Assembly: GCA_023436205.1 (NCBI GenBank)
Contig: JAEZKC010000048.1
Location: 1-64,000 of the forward strand
Origin: Fibrobacterota bacterium
Lineage (GTDB): Bacteria > Fibrobacterota > Chitinivibrionia > Chitinivibrionales > Chitinispirillaceae
Length of the DNA: 64,000 nucleotides
Direction: 5' to 3'
The position numbers and the translations under genes are program-made. Numbering within the stretch: the stretch's first letter is position 1; each line of letters opens with the position of its first letter. Positions 58,836 to 64,000 of the stretch are shown one piece after another. The notes under the pieces were generated by a model, which worked only from the letters and a program-made list of their open reading frames with translations, was not told the DNA's origin and ran no database searches.

Positions 58836-60456
58836 GTTTTTGTTTTTCCTTCCTTTCGTGCTGATGGTAGTGCTTTCGGGTTGTTCCGGGGGCGGGCTGG
58901 ATGTGGAGACCAGCGGGGGAAGCGTGACCGGAAAAGTTTTTTCGTCTGATTCGATTCCGGTTGCCGAAGTCAAGGTTATGCTGATCCCCGATCATTATGA
59001 TCCTGTAAACCCCAAGGACACGATCAGGTCTGTAGTGAGTGATGCAGAGGGAAAATTCGTTTTCGATGGAATTGATTCTGGAAAATATAACATTGAAGGA
59101 CTGTCAAGTGATGGTGCGAACCGTTTCTTTGTTTCAGATATAGATGCGATTGAGAAAAACTCTGTAAAGTGCATCCTGGCTCTTCCCGGGCAGGTTCTTG
59201 TTAGAAAAGAGGGTGTCTTCGACGATGGCTTCTTTTTCATCTCTGGAACCACACATTTTAGAGAGATCAGTGCATCTGATACGGTTGCCATATTGGATTC
59301 TGTACCGGCAGGTATGCTTCCTGCAGTTTACTATACAAAGCAGGACGGAAGTGAGAGGACGTTAGTATCTGATTCACTTCTGGTGACATCCGGGAATAGT
59401 AATGTTGTCACCGCCTCTTCAAAATGGAAATATTCAGCCGTATTTTCAGCTGCTGATTTGATTTCCGGTAATACTGTTTCCTATCCTTTGCAAAATACTG
59501 TGCTTCTGCTTAAGGTGGCTGAGAGCAGTTTTGATTTTGATCAGGCTAAGCCGGATGGGTCGGATATTCGAATCTATTCCAGCAGCGGACAACTTCTTCA
59601 TCATGAAATAGAGCACTGGGGCAGTCTAAATGACGCTTTGCAGGGGTGTATCTGGGTAAGAATTGATTCACTTACCGCTGCTGACGATTTTTTAAGTATA
59701 AGCTGGGGGAATGCATCAGCAGTGAATATCTCCAGTGGAAAAATGGTTTTTGATACAGCTCTCGGGTTTACAGGCGTATGGCATGTCAACCAGGAAGATC
59801 CGGAAACCCGCAATACTGACGTTTACAGGGATGTAACCTTTAATGGGAATCACGCAGAGGATAACATTCGATCTCTGGGTAGAGATGGTGTAGTGGGATT
59901 TGGAAAGAAGTTTGAATTCGACGGCATTTCCAAGTACGATTATTTTGTCACCGATGAGACCCGCGATTTTGATTTTGGTTCAGGTCCGTTTACAATTTCG
60001 ACCTGGTTTAAGAAGGTTCAAAGCGATGAAAGCTGTCTGCTGGTAATCAGGGACAGTTCAAAAACGACAAATCGCGGGTTCGGATTGTGGGTGGATGATA
60101 GTGATAGGGTTGTTTTCAGGAAATATCATGATGACACAACTGAAACTATTCTCACTTCCTCTGCAATCGTGATGAATTCCTGGATTAATGTTGTTTTGGT
60201 CAGAGATCCGACTGGTGTCGTTTCGCTTTATTTGAACGGGCAATTCGAAGCAGCCGGATCGTTTGCTGAGAATCTCACTAATCCTCTTTGCGGCAAGGTG
60301 CTGATTGTCGGTACCGACTTGAATTTCAATGCGACTACAATGGCTCAAGGGGGCATACGTCCTTTTATCGGCTGGATGGATGAAATTCGAGTTGAGCGCA
60401 GTGCAAGGGATGAGAACTGGATAAAAGCCTCCTTCAGTACTATTTCAGGTAGATAA
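58828..60456 (+). CDS. Surface lipoprotein with DUF2341-like and LamG/concanavalin-like domains
   Basis: About 542 residues starting at the GTG at 58828, which has AGGGGGG upstream. A lipoprotein signal ends in VVLSGC. A carboxypeptidase-regulatory-like beta domain follows (about 25-110, SVTGKVFSSDSIPVAEVKVML). Then a DUF2341-like domain (about 225-310, RIYSSSGQLLHHEIEHW) and a LamG/concanavalin-like fold (about 320-540, NGNHAEDN, FEFDGISKYDYFVT, PFIGWMDEIRVERSARDENW). It probably binds carbohydrate at the cell surface. It is coupled to the TIGR02147-type gene by an 8-base overlap. Confidence 0.82.
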   Translation: MSRFLFFLPFVLMVVLSGCSGGGLDVETSGGSVTGKVFSSDSIPVAEVKVMLIPDHYDPVNPKDTIRSVVSDAEGKFVFDGIDSGKYNIEGLSSDGANRFFVSDIDAIEKNSVKCILALPGQVLVRKEGVFDDGFFFISGTTHFREISASDTVAILDSVPAGMLPAVYYTKQDGSERTLVSDSLLVTSGNSNVVTASSKWKYSAVFSAADLISGNTVSYPLQNTVLLLKVAESSFDFDQAKPDGSDIRIYSSSGQLLHHEIEHWGSLNDALQGCIWVRIDSLTAADDFLSISWGNASAVNISSGKMVFDTALGFTGVWHVNQEDPETRNTDVYRDVTFNGNHAEDNIRSLGRDGVVGFGKKFEFDGISKYDYFVTDETRDFDFGSGPFTISTWFKKVQSDESCLLVIRDSSKTTNRGFGLWVDDSDRVVFRKYHDDTTETILTSSAIVMNSWINVVLVRDPTGVVSLYLNGQFEAAGSFAENLTNPLCGKVLIVGTDLNFNATTMAQGGIRPFIGWMDEIRVERSARDENWIKASFSTISGR

Positions 60457-60563
60457 TAGTTACTGTCTCCTGAACTTCCACAAAAACAGTTCGGTACGTG
60501 ATTTGATTGTTATCAGTTTTGATAAGATAACACGAATCACACTTTTTCTCAGGTCTGCTCTCA

Positions 60564-61163
60564 ATGACCACATTTCTTTTGATCCGCCATGGAGAATGCG
60601 ATACCGGTGGTTTAATTGCAGGTAGAACCAGGGGCTATCACCTTACCGAAAAGGGGAGATCACAGGCACAGGCACTGGCTGAACGGCTCAGCGGTTTAAC
60701 TATCAGTGCATTGTTTAGCAGTCCTCTCGAAAGGACAGCTGAAACGGCCGGATACGTCTCTTCCCGTCAAGAGCAGCTTCCCGTTGTTTTCAAAGAAGAA
60801 CTGATAGAATTGAATTACGGAGATTGGACTGGCTTGCCTATGCATTCCATAATCAATGATGACCAGTGGAGGCAGTTCAGCAGATTCAGGGGAGCGTACA
60901 GAATACCGGGCGGGGAGATGATGCTGGAGGTTGCCAGTAGAATGAGTTGCTTTACCGAGACTATACGCAGACGACATGAGGGCATCGTAGCAATAGTCAG
61001 TCACGGTGATCCACTCAAAGCCCTTATTGCCCATTACACCGGAGTTCCTCTAGACGCCACCGCTCGTTTCGATCTTCAGCCGGCGTCTGTGACTATATTG
61101 CGAATTGATGACTACGGTTCACAACTTGAATGCCTCAATAATACCGGGGTAATCTGCCTATGA
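60564..61163 (+). CDS. Histidine phosphatase family protein, first copy
   Basis: A 199-residue phosphoglycerate-mutase-like phosphatase. The phospho-His motif is LLIRHGECDTGG, followed by SPLERTAETA, the general-acid Glu region LIELNYGDWTG and the second His in IVSHGDPLKALIAHYTG. It removes phosphate from an unknown small molecule. Its stop overlaps by 4 bases the start of the phosphoribosyltransferase/kinase-like gene. A close paralog sits on the other side of that gene. Confidence 0.87.
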   Translation: MTTFLLIRHGECDTGGLIAGRTRGYHLTEKGRSQAQALAERLSGLTISALFSSPLERTAETAGYVSSRQEQLPVVFKEELIELNYGDWTGLPMHSIINDDQWRQFSRFRGAYRIPGGEMMLEVASRMSCFTETIRRRHEGIVAIVSHGDPLKALIAHYTGVPLDATARFDLQPASVTILRIDDYGSQLECLNNTGVICL

Positions 61164-62893
61164 TTGCCTACAGGAACCATCATCCGTTAGTGAATCCATT
61201 AGAGTGTGTTCAGCGAATAGAGCTTCTATTGCGTGGGCTGAGGTCTGAACCAACCCGATATGAAAAAGCTGTTTCTCTGTTGATTGAGTGTGGCGAGTTT
61301 GAAACTGGAATGACAGATGTTGATTGCGGCAGAGTTGATGAAATAAACAGGGAGATTACTTTTTGCAGAGAGATGACTGTAGCGGCAGGGCGCATTGTTT
61401 GCAGTATGTGGGAAGAGAACAGTGCAGATGAAAGACAGCTGCATCTGTTAAGAGAACATCTGCAAGTGCTGAAGTCAAATGGCCTTCCCAAGTCAATACC
61501 TCTTCGTATTCCGGAGGGATTTGTCTATTATGGATTGTATCCTGAAACCTTCATGCAAGCTGCTGATATCTTTTTGCAAACGTGCTCTGCCGCTTCTGTT
61601 CTGGTGGTGGGGATCAGGAGTATCGGAACATCCTTGTCTGCCCTGGTTGCAGCACGACTGGAGAATCATAATGTAAAGGTTCATTCAATTACTGTAAGAC
61701 CGAAGGGGCATCCCTTCAACAGATACATCGAAGTTTCAGACCAACTGAAAGAAATGATTCGTTCATACAGTAATGATTGGTGTATCGTTGTGGATGAAGG
61801 TCCCGGGCTGAGCGGTTCTTCGATTACCGGAACACTATTAAAAATCGAGGAGTGCGGTTTTCAACCGGAACGAGTGGTCGTTTTTCCAAGCTGGAATCCT
61901 GAAAGCAGCAGTTTCGTTTCCGCACGGGCGAGAAGTGAATGGAATAGACATTTAAAGTTTCTTGGAAGTTTTGATGACCTGTGGGTACACAGTGGTCGTC
62001 TCGAGTATGCTTTTCAAAAGCGAATTTATAGGGAAGCATCTTCCGGCTTGTGGCGCTCGCATATGTATGATAAAGAAACTGATTATCCTGTTACGCATCC
62101 TCATCATGAACGAAGGAAGTTTTTTCTTTACAAAAAAGGCGATCCATTTTTCAGTGTGGCTAAATTTATAGGATTAGGCAGATATGGTGAACGAATAGCC
62201 AAAAGGGGAGAGCTGCTGGCGCAGGCGGGTTTTTCACCTGCTCTTAATGCATTTTCGAACGGATTTGCAGATTATTCTTTTATTGAAGGAGATCCACTCA
62301 GAAAAGATGATATCAGCGAAGATGTAGTAGAAACCTCTGCCCGGTATTGTGCCTTCATAAGTAAACATTTTCAATCCGAACATACTGCCAGCTACGATCA
62401 GACTTTTGAAATGATTGAGGAGAATGTATCGCAAGGGTTAGGCAAGCAGTGGTTGAGTAAGGTCGACCTTTTAAGAAAAATGTTTGATGCATCCTTTTAT
62501 GAGGAAGGGGTAGTTGCCGTTGACGGGAGAATGATGCCTCATGAATGGATCAGAAGCTCCGGATTTATTTATAAAGTCGATCACCTCGAGCATCATGCGG
62601 ATCAGTTTTTTCATGGGCCGCAGAATATTGCCTGGGATATAGCAGGGTTTGCCTATGAATGGGATCTTTCGTCTGAAGAAATGCAAAGCTTTCTAGACAG
62701 GTACATATTCCATTCAAAAGATCCTGGCGTTAGAAAACGATTGCCTTTCTACAATATAGCATATCTGGCATTTCGTCTTGGTTACTGCACGTTAGCTCTC
62801 GAATCACTTCATGGGCAACCTGATGGTTCACGCTACAGAGTGCTCGTTGATAAATTTCAGACTCTTCTTCAAAAGGAACTTGAGACTCTATAA
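61160..62893 (+). CDS. Phosphoribosyltransferase-like and kinase-like fusion protein
   Basis: A 577-residue cytoplasmic protein of unknown function. After a helical N-terminal region (about 1-120), a type I phosphoribosyltransferase-like fold follows (about 125-260). It has SVLVVGIRSIGTSLSALVAA, then VRPKGHPFNRY and the PRPP-loop-like VVDEGPGLSGSS (about 211-222). The C-terminal half (about 310-577) looks like an aminoglycoside-phosphotransferase/choline-kinase-type fold: FFLYKKGDPFFSVAKFIGLG as a degenerate nucleotide loop, YSFIEGDPL, DGRMMPHEW and GPQNIAWDIAGFAYEWDL. It overlaps both flanking histidine phosphatase genes (4 bases and 1 base). A multistep pathway around a phosphorylated ribosyl-type metabolite is plausible but is inference. 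Confidence 0.7.
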   Translation: MIAYRNHHPLVNPLECVQRIELLLRGLRSEPTRYEKAVSLLIECGEFETGMTDVDCGRVDEINREITFCREMTVAAGRIVCSMWEENSADERQLHLLREHLQVLKSNGLPKSIPLRIPEGFVYYGLYPETFMQAADIFLQTCSAASVLVVGIRSIGTSLSALVAARLENHNVKVHSITVRPKGHPFNRYIEVSDQLKEMIRSYSNDWCIVVDEGPGLSGSSITGTLLKIEECGFQPERVVVFPSWNPESSSFVSARARSEWNRHLKFLGSFDDLWVHSGRLEYAFQKRIYREASSGLWRSHMYDKETDYPVTHPHHERRKFFLYKKGDPFFSVAKFIGLGRYGERIAKRGELLAQAGFSPALNAFSNGFADYSFIEGDPLRKDDISEDVVETSARYCAFISKHFQSEHTASYDQTFEMIEENVSQGLGKQWLSKVDLLRKMFDASFYEEGVVAVDGRMMPHEWIRSSGFIYKVDHLEHHADQFFHGPQNIAWDIAGFAYEWDLSSEEMQSFLDRYIFHSKDPGVRKRLPFYNIAYLAFRLGYCTLALESLHGQPDGSRYRVLVDKFQTLLQKELETL

Positions 62894-63501
62894 TGGAGAC
62901 AAATTTCTTATTGATCAGGCACGGAAACATCGAAATGGGAGAACGGATTCCAGGTCGGATTCCGGGTATGCATCTTAGTGCCATGGGGCGTAAGCAGGCA
63001 GAGCGGATAGCTGAAAATCTGAACGCTGTAGCAGTTTCCGCAATATACGCCAGTCCGCTCGACCGTACAATCGAAACAGCTGCACCTCTGGCGAAGAGAA
63101 AAGGCCTGGAGATCTCTACTCGTGAAAATCTGCAGGAAATCGATTTCGGAAACTGGACCGGAAAAGGTTTCGATGAGCTTGAAAGTGATGAAAACTGGAA
63201 ACAGTTTCATTTTTTTCGTAATGGTTGCTTAATTCCCAATGGAGAGCTGATGGTTCAAGTGCAGGAGCGCATGGTGAGAGAAATATTTGCTATTCAGGCG
63301 CTGCATAAGGGTGAGACTGTGGCGCTATTCAGCCATAATGACCCTATAAAGTCAGTGCTGGCATTTTTCTTAGGGGTCAGCCTAGACGTATTCCTGAGAA
63401 TAAAAGTGGATACCGGATCAATAAGTGTCCTGACTTTGGGATCCGATACTTCCATGGTTAAATGTATTAACTTTACAGATGGTGTCAATCTTCAGGTTTG
63501 A
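62893..63501 (+). CDS. Histidine phosphatase family protein, second copy
   Basis: A 202-residue paralog of the phosphatase at 60564. It has LLIRHGNIEMGERIPGR, then SPLDRTIETAAPLAKRKG, LQEIDFGNWTGKGFDEL and the second His in LFSHNDPIKSVLAFFLGV. Its ATG shares one base with the stop of the fusion gene (TAATG). The two phosphatases share an order of motifs and an unusual GR(T/I)xGxHL segment, so they arose by duplication and may act on different steps or substrates of the same pathway. Confidence 0.86.
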   Translation: METNFLLIRHGNIEMGERIPGRIPGMHLSAMGRKQAERIAENLNAVAVSAIYASPLDRTIETAAPLAKRKGLEISTRENLQEIDFGNWTGKGFDELESDENWKQFHFFRNGCLIPNGELMVQVQERMVREIFAIQALHKGETVALFSHNDPIKSVLAFFLGVSLDVFLRIKVDTGSISVLTLGSDTSMVKCINFTDGVNLQV

Positions 63502-63507
63502 ACCCGC

Positions 63508-64000
63508 CTATTTGTGTATTCTATGTTGTAAAGATTTTATGGACGAGGGATTGATAATTAAGAGGGTTAGGAAACCGATTCCCAGCATACTTATTGCAAG
63601 TAGAGAATAGGCGAAAAAGGGGTGAATCCCTTTGGTTGCCGCAGAGAATTCAGACATCCCCCCTATACTGGCAATCAGATTAAGAGGCAGGAAAATAGTG
63701 TTGATCATGGTGAGCTTGCGCAGTAGTGAATTGACGTTGTTGTTAACGATAGTCCCTCGAGTGTCCATAAGCCCGGTAAGGATGCTGGAGAAGATATCCG
63801 CTTGCTTGTAGCACTGATTGTTATCAATTTGAACATCATCCAGCAGTTCAAAATCGTTTGGCGAAAAGTGAAGCCGTGCGGCATTCAGGCGCAGTTTGTC
63901 AAGGACAGCGCCGTTGGAACTGATAGCGTTAAGGTAATAGACTAGGCTTTCACTGAGTTCAAGCATCTGGAGCAGGTATTTGTTTTCCATCGACTTATTG
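63508..64000 (-). CDS. CorA-type metal ion transporter, C-terminal part, truncated at window edge
   Basis: At least 160 residues; the frame is open through the first bases of the window edge, so the real start lies outside and the family length is about 300. The visible part has the long helix LRLNAARLHFSPNDFELLDDVQIDNNQ and the two C-terminal membrane helices (LTMINTIFLPLNLIASIGGMSEF and FAYSLLAISMLGIGFLTLLII). The ion-selective GMN motif of CorA is GMS here, followed by Glu, a variant seen in some CorA relatives. It probably moves Mg2+ or another divalent ion. Confidence 0.82.
   Translation of the reverse strand, partial: NKSMENKYLLQMLELSESLVYYLNAISSNGAVLDKLRLNAARLHFSPNDFELLDDVQIDNNQCYKQADIFSSILTGLMDTRGTIVNNNVNSLLRKLTMINTIFLPLNLIASIGGMSEFSAATKGIHPFFAYSLLAISMLGIGFLTLLIINPSSIKSLQHRIHK

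Overview
The window reads as a chromosomal segment of a Gram-negative, flagellated, polysaccharide-degrading bacterium. The outer-membrane evidence is a BamA/TamA-type assembly protein, an Mla-type lipid transport operon and several small beta-barrel proteins. The closest fit from recalled family distributions is the Fibrobacterota, perhaps the Chitinivibrionales/Chitinispirillum side. The main pointers are a TIGR02147-type protein (a family typical of Fibrobacter), secreted glycosidases with type IX-like C-terminal tails, and LacI-type sensors fused to signalling outputs. This placement is an inference and was not checked by a search. No tRNA, rRNA, CRISPR array, insertion sequence or prophage was seen.

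Layout. 1-607 is non-coding and holds a two-copy direct repeat. 608-970 is a lone receiver protein. 967-5090 (minus) holds an AI-2E-type permease with mlaE-mlaF-mlaD and a small membrane protein. 5239-7011 is a POTRA/barrel outer-membrane protein. 7092-10372 is a stress-type group of DUF2267, two triple-BON proteins and an rtcB broken by a one-base deletion in a G run. 10452-17407 holds outer-membrane and secreted proteins, an RmlD-like reductase, a second AI-2E-type permease, a periplasmic-binding-like sensor fused to a PP2C phosphatase and a Cys-rich lipoprotein. 17531-19515 is groES-groEL with a candidate sigma-54 promoter. 19819-23693 is a barrel protein, an FMN-binding protein and a clan-A glycoside hydrolase. 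23751-28788 is housekeeping: GNAT, formamidopyrimidine-DNA glycosylase, a receiver, DUF2795, enolase, ferredoxin and an AmmeMemoRadiSam enzyme.

28886-36505 has a double-GntR/LacI-type regulator, a class II photolyase divergent from a CrtI-like desaturase, and a GH74 xyloglucanase. 36997-42758 has a DEAD-box RNA helicase, a UvrD/Rep helicase, an SDR and an aldo/keto reductase. 42877-51468 has a clan-A glycosidase, a lone MCE protein, fliS with a fliT-like gene behind a sigma-28-like promoter, hisS, a binding-protein/GGDEF sensor, a DUF4168-like protein and a degenerate receiver. 51612-55862 has a parvulin lipoprotein, a minus-strand run of small unknown genes headed by an HD hydrolase, a corrinoid adenosyltransferase and a hemerythrin. 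56006-60456 has a GH30 glycosidase and a TIGR02147/lipoprotein pair. 60564-63501 is a tight three-gene unit: two histidine phosphatases around a phosphoribosyltransferase/kinase-like fusion. The window ends in a truncated CorA-type transporter.

Together the genes suggest plant cell-wall (xyloglucan/xylan) degradation under local control by sugar sensors, with some LacI-type sensing domains wired to phosphatase or cyclic-di-GMP outputs instead of DNA binding. The best candidates for something undescribed are the 60564-63501 unit, the TIGR02147/lipoprotein pair with its hairpin, and the sensor-output fusions. All family names come from reading motifs; no database search was run.
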